From: Closterium sp. NIES-65
Taxonomy: Eukaryota > Streptophyta > Zygnematophyceae > Desmidiales > Closteriaceae
Reading direction: 5' to 3'
Length of the DNA: 64,000 nucleotides
Assembly (NCBI GenBank): GCA_948144175.1
Contig: CANXME010000298.1
Span: 568,001-632,000 of the forward strand
Below are positions 31,943 to 42,366 of this stretch, in pieces. The notes under the pieces are model-generated. The model worked only from the letters and a program-made list of their open reading frames with translations, did no database searches and was not told the DNA's origin. A program made the translations under genes and the position numbers. Positions within the stretch are counted from its first letter, which is position 1; every line of letters starts with the position of its first letter.

Positions 31943-33270
31943 ATGGGGTCCCCTCAGCGATCTACCGTACCTTCTCGAACCTTCATCGCTCGCGCTCGTC
32001 GCAACCGCGCTCGCCGTCGTTCTCCTCTACGCATTCCGCGCGCTTGCGGACGACTGCGAATCGGAGCGCCATCGCGAATTGTCCGCTTCCGCCATAACCC
32101 TAGACGCGAACCGCGCGCTGCTGCTCCCGTTGGCAAGTTCCGCGTCGCTCCTGCTCATGTTTTACATCTTCGCGATGGTTTCGCAGCTGGTTACCGCGTT
32201 CGCGGCCGTCGCGTCCGCGTCCGCGACCTGCTTCGCGTTGTCCCCGTTAGTAGCGTTGTTGAATACGTCGCTAGGGCTGCAGGATCCGCTGATTACTGTA
32301 CATTTTCCGTCGTTTTCGCTATGGAGTAGCCAACGTAGCAACACCAGCAGCAACAGCAGCAGCAGCAGCGGTAGCAGCATCAGCAGCAGCAGGGGTGAGG
32401 GTGGCAGCTCATTACTAGACGACAGCGTGAGAGAAAGAGAGAGCAGAAACAGCAGCGAAGGAAACAACAAGAACAGAAGCAATTCTTCCACTGGCGAAAC
32501 CGCCACCAGCACCACCACAACCAGCACTGGCAGCACAAACAGCAGCACCAGCACCACCAACACCAGCAGCAGCAGCAGCAGCAGCAGCCCTTATATTCCC
32601 ACCATGAGCCCCCAGCACTGACAGCAGCGGCATTACGGTGTTGGGAGCGGTGACGCGCACGCAGCTGCTGCTGGGAGGGCTGAGTGGCGTGCTGGTGCTC
32701 AGCTGGCTGGTGTCGGGGCACTGGTTGTTGAATAATGCACTCGGCGCTGCCATCTGTGTGGCGTTTGTCAGCCACCTGCGACTGCCCAACGTGAAGGTGA
32801 GATGGTACCGCTGTAGCACCAAAGTAACAGGTAACAGAGTAGCAGTGCTGGTGCTCAGCTGGCTGGCGTGGGGGATCTGGCTGCTGAATAATGCACTCGG
32901 CGCCGCTATTTGTGTTGCTTTCGTCAGCCACGTGCGCCTTCCCAATGTCAAGGTGAGACGGAAATGCTGTACATGGTATCAGTGTCAACAGTGCAGCTAC
33001 TGGGAGTGCTGAGCGCAGCGCTGGTGCTGAGCTGGCTGGTGTCGAGGCACTGGCTGCTCAACAACGCCCTCGGTGCCGCCAACTGTGTTGCTTTCGTGAG
33101 CCACGTGCGGCTTCCGAATGTGAAGGTGAGATGGTGATGCATTGCTGTAGCAGCAGCATAGCGGGTAACAGGTAACCGCGTATCAACGCTGGTGCGGGGA
33201 GTGCCGAGTTGGGTGCTGGTGCTGGCGTGCTGGCGTGGCTGGTGTCGCTCGGGGGCACTGGCTGCTCAAC
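31943..33270 (+). pseudogene. SPPL1 5' fragment, left-arm copy
   Basis: Homologous to SPPL1 exon 1, with residues SASAITLDANRALLLPLASS and MFYIFAMVSQLVTAFAAVAS read in one frame. An extra base shortly after the ATG and a second disruption after the Ser/Thr-rich tract break the frame. Copies of the exon 1 end with donors (AACGTGAAGGTGAGATGG and variants) follow near 32796, 32953, 33126 and, decayed, 33260. Exons 2-4 are missing. Confidence 0.85.
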
Positions 33271-33299
33271 AACACATATGGGTTGCATCTGGAAACACT

Positions 33300-33862
33300 T
33301 GCACCTGACCAGGCCCGACCAGGACAGAGGACAGGAGGCCTTATCAGGTCAGAGAGGGCCAGATGAAACAAAACTAGGCCATACCAGTGAAGACACAGCC
33401 AGGCCAGACCAGGTCACAGCATGTCACAACATAGCAGTATATAACAGTCCTGATTAGGCCACAGCAGCATGACGAAAAGGCGTACCAGGCCCCAATCTTT
33501 GCAAGACCACGCCCGACAAGGCCAGACCAGGTCACAGCATGTCACAACAGAGCAGTATATACGGTAGCAGTCCTTCCTGATCAGGCCACAGCAGCACGAC
33601 GAACAGGCGTACCAGGCCCCAAACTATGCAAGACCATGCCCGACAAGGCCAGACCGGGCCAGAAACAAGTTAGGATTGTCTTCAGATATACCCAGAAACC
33701 CCAGGGCGTTAAGCGGCACAACCCTCTGAAATCTCAGGGCTTGCACAATAGAATATAATGAAAGTGTAGGCAATGCACATCAGTTACCCTAAAATCTCAG
33801 GAATCAGCAACACCTACCAATACAAAAAAATCAAGGGTTATAAATGGTTTTACCCTGACATA
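33300..33862. other. Spacer with roughly 124-bp tandem duplication
   Basis: GGCCAGACCAGGTCACAGCA and about 100 following bases occur at about 33397 and again at about 33521, with a third partial start near 33643. The unit contains many GACCAGGC-like 8-mers. No gene seen. Confidence 0.7.
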
Positions 33863-34575
33863 CCGTATGGCCCCGGATATAGGCGCAGGCCTATGTTAAG
33901 CACATGCGCTTATATCTGGAGCAATGCGCTTATGGCCGATCCTCAATTATAAGCGCACCCCCTGTAAAACCTTGACTTATTATAAGCGCATCAATAATTC
34001 TACTATTAAATCCTAATTAATACAGTAACGATTTCCCTTTTTGCAGCGAGTCCAGATCCGTTCCTACTTGTTTGACTCGCTCAAGGGCGAGCGATTCGCA
34101 GGAGAAGCGAAACGGCGTGAAGCTGACTGACTGACAGCACATCGTTGGGAGGGGGGGGAGGGAAGATGGGCACTGGAAACGACTGTCCTGTGCGTTGTGC
34201 GAGCGAAAAAGGGGCAGGCGGGGGGGCTCGGGAACGACTGTGCCTCTGCGCTGCGATCAAGCGACTCCGTGCGACTGGCTCGTACATTGGTTCGGGGCGA
34301 GCTTGACACATCCCTCTGCGTTGTGACGTGTCCTCGCCCCCGTGCGGCGCCTGAAATCGCCCTCGCGCAATTCTCTGATGTGGGACGCTGTAATGTTCTG
34401 ATTCGATTGAAATTGCACGACAGAGATGTATAGTTTGGTGAATTTAAAACACATTTCTGTAATTGTCATTTTATAAGCGCATGCGCTTATAAATCTGACT
34501 CAATTGTAAGCGCACCCCCCCAAAAAACAATGTTTTATTATAAGCGCAGGTGCTCTTCTATCCGGGGTATTACGG
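33863..34575. mobile_element. Short TA-flanked relative of the pogo-like element
   Basis: Ends CCGTATGGCCCCGGATATAG and the complement of TTCTATCCGGGGTATTACGG are nearly identical to those of 21363-23671, in reverse orientation, with TA on both sides and the same GCGCTTATAA subterminal motifs. At 713 bp it is non-autonomous. Its interior differs from the transposase and includes an acceptor-like tract followed by an open stretch (IRSYLFDSLKGERFAGE, near 34047-34130) of unknown origin. Confidence 0.82.
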
Positions 34576-35255
34576 TATGAGGGCATGGTTGGTGTGATCA
34601 TTCAAAGCCAGAAGCCAGGACATTTTCCTCGTGATGTAGAAGGACTGGAAGATTTTATTGTGATATTTTGAAAGTGCGACCTTCCAAAACCACAATAATA
34701 ATAATTAAAAAAAAAAAAACAAAAAGGAGATGGTGTATGAAAAAGGCTCTGGCTTGGTACGGTACAGCACAATGCTTCTTCAATGGATGAAAGGTACCGT
34801 AATTGATTCATATTATGCCATGAAAGCTACATCCGAATCAATACTGTTCAATGCTACGAATGGGCTAAACCAGGACTGCAGTAGGCCCAAGAGATGTCAT
34901 GTCAGTCAAGCTTGTCTCAGTCAAGCAAGCAGGCTAGCCATCCCACAAGAATGCCAGCCCTGGCAGATCCCATCCCAGGCCAGCTCTTCTCCACGCCACT
35001 AGCAACACAGGGAGATGGTGTATGAGAGCAATTCAGTCTGACGTCGAGTGTTCCATGCTTGCTTGCCCCCGTTGGTGACATTCTTTACGACTCAAATCAA
35101 ATCGCCCTCGCCAGTCAAACATCCAGCGTTTCAAGCTTGTCCCGGTCGAACAGCACGACGCCAGGCGAACCGTCCCACATATCAGTCAGCTCGCCCCTTC
35201 TCCATGCCACCAGCGACACCAAGAGATGGTATTTAAGAGTCCACTAGTCAGACTG
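34576..35255 (-). other. SPPL1 3' flank with two more last-exon copies
   Basis: Copies of the SPPL1 final exon lie downstream of it on the minus strand: a fairly good one at about 35222-35085 (the frame would end in DRDKLETLDV and a stop) and a decayed one at about 35015-34885. TTTATT near 34652 would be an AATAAA signal on the minus strand. Either copy could serve as an alternative gene end. Confidence 0.6.
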
Positions 35256-37264
35256 TCAGACATCCAGAGTTTCCAGCTTGTCCCGGTCGAACGGCATGAG
35301 GCCAGGCGAGCCATCCCACAGATCTGCCAGCTCGCCTCTGCTCCACGCCACCAGCGACACGGGGCCGAGCGTGGAGGGCACCTGAAGGGAGCGTGGAGGG
35401 TGGAGGCAGGAGGCAGGCGAGAAGGACAGGAGGAAATGGGTGAGGGAGGGGGAGCAAGAGGTAGCATGTAACACAGATCTGCCAGCTCGCCTCTTCTCCA
35501 CGCCACCAGCGACACGGGGCCGAGAGTGGAAGGCACCTGAAGGGAGGGTGGAGGCAGGAGGGAGGAGAGAGGGCCAGGAGGAAATGGGCAAGGGAGGGAG
35601 GAGAGAGGGCCAGGAGGAAATGGGCAAGGGAGGGAGGAGCACGAAGCAGCATGGAAATCTGCTGTCTCGTCTCCCAGCTTCTCCATGCCACTAGCGACAC
35701 GGGAACGAGGGTCGAAGGCTCGTGACACACACCAACCAATCACAGCAACACAGAGCAACGTGAAAATCACAGCAGGGAAGAGATGAATTTTGAGTCGACT
35801 CAAAAGTTACACACCAACCAATCACACCAACACAGAGCAACGTGAAAATCACAGCAGGGAAGAGATGAATTTTGAGTCGACTCAAAAGTTACACACCAAC
35901 CAATCACACCAACACAGAGCAACGTGAAAATCACAGCAGGGAAGAGATGAATTTTGAGTCGACTCAAAAGTTACATACCAACCAATCACACCAACACAGA
36001 GCAACATGAAAATCACAGCAGGGAAGAGCAGGCAGAGCAGCGCAGGATGAGCCGAACATTCGGCCATCGTAGCTTCTCCTGAAAAAATCCTTATCTGAGT
36101 TCTTAAACTGCATACAAGTTTCAGGACATCCAAGATGGCATCATAAGATCAATACAGGTGCAAGCCAAGGCTGGAAATACAAGTACACAAGGAATATCCA
36201 GCATAACGTCTTCAGAATGTCGGCCTTTGCTGCCATTCGACAACAACATTTTAAAGCTGAAGCTACACGGAATCAAGCGACGACTTCTCTTATTCTTAAG
36301 ATTCAAGCTTATTTCCAAAACGTCCCCGGATCTGAAGCTCTCTACTCGTCATGGCGGTTTACTACGAAGAGTTCTTTCTCTCCCGGATCAGAGTTGTGTT
36401 TGAAGAATACAACAGCGTTTGCATTTTCAGACTGCGAAGATCTACCTATTTTCAGCGCGGCTACAACAACTGAAAGAACTGCGTCTTATAAGTTGGATCA
36501 CAATGGCTGGAAGGAAGGGGAGGTTGTTGTTGCAGGCATGATTAAAGGTGGTTTGATCAACATGGCAGATCCTACAACTGGAAACCCTCAAGTATTTTTA
36601 ACTGTTGATGATACTGATTTATGGCGTGACGCCATAGAACCTGATCGTGCTATGGAGCCATCAAGGAAGTTTCAAGGCAATGACAGAGCCGTACCTAGTG
36701 CATTTTTTCCTAAGTCATTTAGAGCAGCATCTGTCAGGAAATTCAAGCGAAGATTGTGGGTACATCAGAAGGCATGTGCGGCTGTCACCGCTCTCCACCG
36801 TTCAAAAAGTTGTGGTATGGTGGTCAGAGCGGGTGCAGCAGCTGCTGCAATTTTCATTCAAAGTCGGCGTCAGGAGAAGTTGGGTACAACCAGATCTATC
36901 TACCAGCAGCAGTTACGAGTTCAACCAAGCATCATTGCAGCGGATACCACTCTACACCGCATTCAAAACAAGGCAAGATTGGCTCCAACCAAGCCTCATC
37001 ACACTCGGCAGGTCAAGTCCCAACCAAAGTTGAAGCAACGAAGAAGGCAAGAAAGCGTCAACAATTTTCTACCCGATCTCAAGGGTGGCAACTCTGCAAA
37101 GGTAGCCCCAAACGGGCAAGACAAAGTGTTTAGGCACTTGACTTTTAAACCTCCATAGGAATCTGGGAGGGTACGGTAGACACTTACGCTACCTATACCC
37201 TCTAGCTACGGTTATGACCGACGGTGTTTTTGCGTTGTACGTTGTATAATGCACGTTCACCTAC

Positions 37265-37303
<39 letters not shown>

Positions 37304-40300
37304 CGCAGGATGAGCCATTGTGGCTGTGCCGGCAGGCTGCTATGGCATACCCCACTTGCGGCTTGTGCCGTGGGGCTTGTGGCTTGTGCTGAGATGATTT
37401 GATCTGCACGCCAGCAGCCACAGTAGCCACAAGCCCCATGGCATACCCCACTTGGTTGCACGGTGCACCCACAGCACATTGACATACCAACCAGCAGGGA
37501 GAATTGTGCTCCGCATATCAATTATCAGGCAGTAGTGTGGACAACGTACCAGGTATAGCAGGGCAGGTTGAGGCGATCTAGTCAGCACGCCAGCAGCTAG
37601 AGCAGCCACAAGCCCCACCGCATACCCCAATGCTGCCACCCACACATAGCCCAGCTGCCCACTCCCCCGCTCCCTCGCTGAAGGCGAAGAGTCCAGTAGT
37701 GGTCGACTCAAGCTGCCCTGAGAGTGCTGCTGCTGCTGAGAGTGCTGCTCGGAATGTTCCTGAGAATTTTGTGAATGGGAAGGCCCAGGCGGCTCTTGGT
37801 GCTGCTCTTGCCCTCCCTTCCCTGCCTCTAGTACCTCCAGTTCCCGCTCCTGCTGCTCCTCCTGCTGCTGCCGCCTCTTGTGCTGGTCTACACACAGAAC
37901 AAGGGCCAGCAGCATGCCTGGTATAGCCTGCAGGGGTGGAGACGGGAAAGAGGAGAGGTTGTTTGTACTTATAAAACGCCCTCTCAACCCGTGCTGCTGC
38001 TGCACTGCACCTCACTCTGCTGTTCCCCACCCTGCTACTGCCGTCTCTTGTGCTGCTCCACGCACAGCACAAGAGCCAGCAGCATGCTGGTAGGGGAAAT
38101 TTCAAGAACAGGAATTGAAGCTATTTCGCGTGCAGCATCGATCACCCTGCCTCCAAACATGCTACCTAACGCTCACAATATGACTTTAGAGTCGACTCAA
38201 AAGTCAACTCTATTTCGCGTGCAGCATCAATGACCCTGCCTCCAAACATTCTACCCAACGCTCACAATATGACTTTTGAGTCGACTCAAAAGTCAACTCT
38301 ATTTCGCGTGCAGCATCGATCACCCTGCCTCCAAACATGCTACCCAACGCTCACAATATCCTCATTCCGAGAATCTCAACCCTCATACCCGCACCGCAAC
38401 TGACAATGCTTTTGAGTCGACTCAAAAGCGCACCGCAACTGACAATGTCGCCCAGCCCAGTCCCAGCACCATAAAAATCCCGCGCCCTCTATCCTCAGAG
38501 TCCCTCAAACTCTCCAAACAGATCCCGTGGGAACAGCAGCTTCACGGGCAGCTCTATCTCTCGATTTCCCTCATGATGGGCCCCGCCACTGTGGCGGGCA
38601 GGCGCAGAGAGAGTGCGCGATTGCGTGGTGACTCCTGAGTCAGACTCAAGAGTCACCTTGAGTGCCCGACCGGGTGGGCTTCCAACTTCCGAACTTGATT
38701 CTAACAACTCACCATATCGCCTTGTCCAAGGACCATCAAGTCCCGCGCTCTCCCTCTCTGCCCTGAAAAGACGTTGAGCTCTCAGAACAGGTCCCTCAAG
38801 AACAGCAGCTTCACGGGCAGCTCGATTTCTCTAACGATAGACCGCGCCACTGCAGAAAGCAGGTGCAGCAAGTGAGCGACGGAGTGGGCAGGGTTGTGGG
38901 CGTTCTGGGTGGCGACTGAGAGCATCACTGCGGAGGGCAGGCGCAGCGCAGGAGGGCATCCAAACACGATTGCATCAACCAACTCACCATATCTCCGACT
39001 TTTGAGGCGCCTCAAAAACCAGCTCACCATATCTCCGACTTTTGAGGCGCCTCAAAAACCAGCTCACCATATCTCCGAGGCCCAGCACCATGCAATCGCG
39101 TGCCTTTTGAGGCGCCTCAAAAGTCGTCTCTCTACCCGCGATTGCAGCAACCAACTCACCATATCTCCGACTTTTGAGGCGCCTCAAAAGTCGTCTCTCT
39201 ACCCGCGATTGCAGCAACCAACTCACCATATCTCCGACTTTTGAGGCGCCTCAAAAGTCGTCTCTCTACCCGCGATTGCAGCAACCAGCTCACCATATCT
39301 CCGACTTTTGAGGCGCCTCAAAAGTCGTCTCTCTACCCGCGATTGCAGCAACCAACTCACCATATCTCCGACTTTTGAGGCGCCTCAAAAGTCGTCTCTC
39401 TACCCGCGATTGCAGCAACCAGCTCACCATATCTCCGAGGCCCAGCACCATGAAATCGCGTGCCCTCCCTCGTTCTTGCCTCCCGAAGATGTTCAGCTCT
39501 CCAAACAGGTCCCTCGGGAACAGCAGCTTCACGGGAAGTTCAATCTCCCTCACGATCGATTTTGCTACAGCAGAGGGCAGGTGGAGAGAGTGAGCGACAG
39601 AGTGGGCGGGGTTGTGGGCGTGCTGCGTGGCGACTGAGAGCATCACGTTGGCTCCGAAGAAGCGGTGTGAGAAGAACACCCAGAAGATGTCGTACAAGAA
39701 TAGACACGCCAGGAGCAGGGCGCAGACCTGAAGAAAGAGGGGGAAAAAGAAGGCAGGTGGTGGGGCGGAAGGGGGAACTATGGAGGGGAGAGGTAGGAGA
39801 ACGAGGGGGGAAGATGGGAGCAAGTGGGCAACTGAGTGGGCAACTGGTTGGGAGACGGAGTGGGCGGGGTTGTGGGCGTGCTGCGTGGCGACTGAGAGCA
39901 TCACGTTGGCTCCAAAGAAGCGGTGTGAGAAGAACACCCAGAAGATGTCGTACAAGAATAGACACGCCAGGAGGAGGGCGCAGACCTGAAGAAGGGAGGG
40001 GTATGAATGGGTGGGATGGGTGTGGGTGTGAGAAGAACACCAAGAAGATGTCGTACGCAAATAGACACGCCAGGAGGAGCGCACACACCTGAGATGGGAT
40101 GAGTGTGAGAGGGGGTTGAGGAGTGCACAGTGTGTGTGTGGGTGTGAGAAGAACACCCAGAAGATGTCGTACACGAATAGACAGGCGAGGAGGAGGGCGC
40201 ACACCTGGAGAGGGAGAGAAGAGAAGGCAGGTGGGGCAATGGGAGCAGGAGGGGAAAACATGGGAGGGAGAGGGTGGGAGAAAGTGGGTGAAAGATGGGA

Positions 40301-42366
40301 CCGAGTGAGCGAGTGAGTGGGAGAGGTTGCGGGTGTGAAACTAGCTTGGGGAACTGCTGCTGCACTCTCAGCCTTCCAAATTTTCTGAGTCTGCTCCGGC
40401 ATGCTACCTGGCTCGAAATGTTATACAACGACAAATATTCGTGTTTGCTGGCTACTGAATTCTCCAAAAGGAATCAGGCAAGGCTGGGTGCGAAAAAAAT
40501 TAGTTCCATTGCCCCTGAAAGAAATCATGCATTCAGGCTTGGATAAGGTCGCATGCTTCATTGTGATGAAACGGGAGACTCGCCATTACCACGCCATAAC
40601 GACAATACTAACTCACCTCACCTTGGCGTTGGGGAGTGGTACGTGGCTGACAAACGCCACACAGGTGGCGGCACCAAGGGCATTGTTGAGCAGCCAGCAT
40701 AGCAATAATACCCTGTTACCCTGTTGTTTGTCCTGATGCCACCACACGGTTACTACCTCACCTTCACATTCGGCATGCGCACGTGGCTCACAAAAGCAAC
40801 AAAGTGGCAGCACCGAGTGCGTTATTGAGCAGCCAATGCCCCGACACCAGCCAGCTCAGCACCAGCACTAATCCTGTTACCGGTTACAAACAATGTTACT
40901 GTCTCACTTTCACGTTGGGCAGGCGCACATGACAAAAGCAACAAAGATGGCTGCACAAACCGAGTTCGTAGTTGGGCAGTCAGTGACTTTTGAGTCGACT
41001 CAAAAGTCACCTCGCACGTGGCTCACAAAAGCAACAAAATGGCAGCACCAAGTTCGTTATTGGGCAGTCAGTGCCCCGACACCAGCCACGCCACCACCAG
41101 ACCAGCATTCCACTCGGTACCCCATCAGCACTGTTACCTTGTCATCCTGTTGCTACAGCTTTACTGCCTCACCTTGACATTTGGCAGCCGCACGTGACTG
41201 ACAAAGGCAACACACATAGCAGCGCCGAGTGCGTTATTGAGCAGCCTGCGCCCCGACACCAGCCACGCCACCACCAGCACTGTCAACACTGATTATTATA
41301 CCATGAACAGCAATACCATGAACAGCAATACTGTCTCACCTTGACATTTGGCAGCCGCACGTGGCTGACAAAAGCGAGTGCATTTTTCAACAGCCAGTGC
41401 CCCGACACCACCAGCCAACTCAGCACCAGTGCTCCGCTCAGCCCTGCCAGCAGTAAGTTGCGTGCGCGTCACCGCTCCCAACACCGTGCTGCTGCTGCCG
41501 CCACCACCCTCACCTGTGCCTGAGTGCATACCACACAATTACCATCTCACCTTCACATTTGGCAGCCGCACGTGGCTGACAAACGCCACGCAGATCGCCG
41601 CACCGAGTGCGTTGTTGAGCAGCCAGTGCCCCGACACCAGCCAGGACAGCACCAGAGCAGCGCTCAGCCCTCCCAGCAGCAGCTGCGTGCGAGTCACTGC
41701 CCCCAACACCGTGCTGCTGCTGCTGTCAGAGCTGGGGGTATTGGTGTTGCTGGTGTTGCTGGTGCTGCTGTTTGTGCTGCCAGTAGTGGTTGTGGTGGCG
41801 CTGGTGGTGGTTTTGCCAGTGGAAGAATTTGATCTGTTCCTGTTGTTTCCTTCGCTGCCGTTTCTGCTCTCTCTTCCTCTCACGCTGTCGCCTAGTAATG
41901 AACTGCCAACCTCACCCCTGTTACTGCTGCTGTTGCTGCTACCACTGACGCTGCTGCTGCTGCTGCTTTTGCTGCGTTGGCCATTCCATAGCGAAAACGA
42001 CGGGAAATGTACAGTAATTAACGGATCCTGCAGCCCCAGCGACGTATTCAACCACGCTACTAACGGGGACAAGGCGAAGCAGGTCGCGGATGCGGACGCG
42101 ACGGCGGCGAACGCGGTAACCAGCTGCGAAACCGTCGCGAAGAGGTAAAACATGAGCAGGAGCGACGCGGAGCTCGCCAGCGGGAGCAGCAGCGCGCGGT
42201 TCGCGTCTAGGGTTATGGCGGAAGCGGACAAGTCGCGGTGGCGCTCGGATTCGCGGTCGTGCGCGAGCGCGCGGAACGCGGAAAGGAGAACGACGGCGAG
42301 CGCGGTTGCGACGAGCGCGAGTGAGGAAGGTTCGAGAAGGTACTGTAGATCGCGGAGAGGACCCAT
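35256..42366 (-). CDS. SPPL1: Signal peptide peptidase-like 1 (intramembrane aspartyl protease)
   Basis: Four exons on the minus strand (42366-41551, 39727-39428, 37927-37550, 35381-35256) all join in phase 0 and give 539 residues. The start MGPLRDLQYLLEPSSLALVA and the body resemble Arabidopsis SPPL1 (about 370 aa). YD is at 284-285 (LFLYDIFWVFFS), GLGD at 368-371 and the PAL motif (QPALLYL|VP) across the exon 3/4 joint, so both catalytic Asp residues are present. The multi-spanning protein should cut transmembrane helices in endomembranes. The extra length comes from a Ser/Thr/Asn-rich tract after about residue 130 in exon 1 and a Gln/Glu-rich tract in exon 3. Broken copies of exons 1, 2 and 4 fill the introns. 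A retro-inserted element lies in intron 3. The gene is divergent from the right S26 gene. Confidence 0.9.
35440..35720 (-). repeat. Upstream copies of SPPL1 last exon
   Basis: The exon 4 start (CTCGGCCCCGTGTCGCTGGT in the minus direction) is copied at about 35537-35470 with its acceptor and, decayed, at about 35712-35650. A GGGAGGAGAGAGGGCCAGGA repeat lies between. Confidence 0.75.
35735..35985. repeat. 82-bp tandem repeat with palindrome
   Basis: Three copies of 82 bp, with palindromes TTTTGAGTCGACTCAAAA starting at 35788, 35870 and 35952. Confidence 0.93.
36060..37302 (+). mobile_element. Poly(A)-tailed retro-inserted element of unknown family
   Basis: A 14-bp target duplication GCGCAGGATGAGCC flanks it at 36040-36053 and 37303-37316. 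The 3' end is a run of 37 A residues (37266-37302). These are marks of LINE-type target-primed insertion. It sits in SPPL1 intron 3 in antisense direction, is richer in A+T than its surroundings and carries a single open frame. No reverse transcriptase is present, so it was mobilised in trans: a processed copy of a transcript or a non-autonomous retroelement. Confidence 0.88.
36217..37158 (+). CDS. 313-codon open frame of unknown function in the retro-insert
   Basis: Starts MSAFAAIRQQHFKAEATRNQ and stops just before the 3' untranslated part of the insert. The N-terminal half has no motif I know (LDHNGWKEGEVVVAGMIKGG; FLTVDDTDLWRDAIEP). The C-terminal third is very basic (RRLWVHQKACAAVTALHRSK; KSQPKLKQRRRQESVN), which suits nucleic-acid binding, as in LINE ORF1 proteins, but this is only inference. 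No introns, as expected for a retrocopy. Host retrogene and element protein are both possible. Confidence 0.5.
   Translation: MSAFAAIRQQHFKAEATRNQATTSLILKIQAYFQNVPGSEALYSSWRFTTKSSFSPGSELCLKNTTAFAFSDCEDLPIFSAATTTERTASYKLDHNGWKEGEVVVAGMIKGGLINMADPTTGNPQVFLTVDDTDLWRDAIEPDRAMEPSRKFQGNDRAVPSAFFPKSFRAASVRKFKRRLWVHQKACAAVTALHRSKSCGMVVRAGAAAAAIFIQSRRQEKLGTTRSIYQQQLRVQPSIIAADTTLHRIQNKARLAPTKPHHTRQVKSQPKLKQRRRQESVNNFLPDLKGGNSAKVAPNGQDKVFRHLTFKPP
38182..38430. repeat. About 90-bp repeats with palindromes
   Basis: GACTTTTGAG-TCGA-type palindromes start at 38182 (one arm base changed), 38271 and 38410. A roughly 89-bp unit (GTGCAGCATCRATSACCCTG...) is repeated about three times. In SPPL1 intron 2. Confidence 0.88.
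38990..39427. repeat. Array of GCGC-core palindromes beside SPPL1 exon 2
   Basis: Seven perfect TTTTGAGGCGCCTCAAAA palindromes start near 39000, 39040, 39103, 39171, 39238, 39306 and 39373. Several are extended to 26 bp by CGAC/GTCG. The unit between them (about 67 bp in the later copies) contains AGCTCACCATATCTCCGA, the complement of the exon 2 end with its donor. Confidence 0.93.
39840..40210 (-). repeat. Upstream copies of SPPL1 exon 2 start
   Basis: Three copies on the minus strand start after AG near 40205, 40090 and 39988, each opening with GTSTGYGCSCTCCTCCTSGC. The copy at 39988 is long and includes the YD motif and VMLSVATQ before it breaks off; the true exon starts at 39727. Confidence 0.85.
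40600..41470 (-). repeat. Downstream copies of SPPL1 exon 1 end
   Basis: At least five copies of the exon 1 3' part (complement of CACCTTGACATTTGGCAGCC and the preceding 90 bases) with donors lie near 41337, 41172, 41015, 40905, 40755 and 40618. One 28-bp palindrome (40983-41010) splits two of them. Confidence 0.85.

Larger units (their letters stand above)
24540..33270. repeat. Left arm of large inverted duplication
   Basis: This arm is inverted relative to about 40600-52430. From outside in, the arms share an unknown segment, tRNA-Gly, the S26 peptidase-like gene, a divergent intergenic region and the first exon of SPPL1. Base differences, unequal minisatellites and private insertions show that the duplication is not recent. 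Confidence 0.9.

Noticed and set aside
31943-32621. A second functional SPPL1 gene
   Set aside because: The frame is broken twice within exon 1 and exons 2-4 are missing from this arm.
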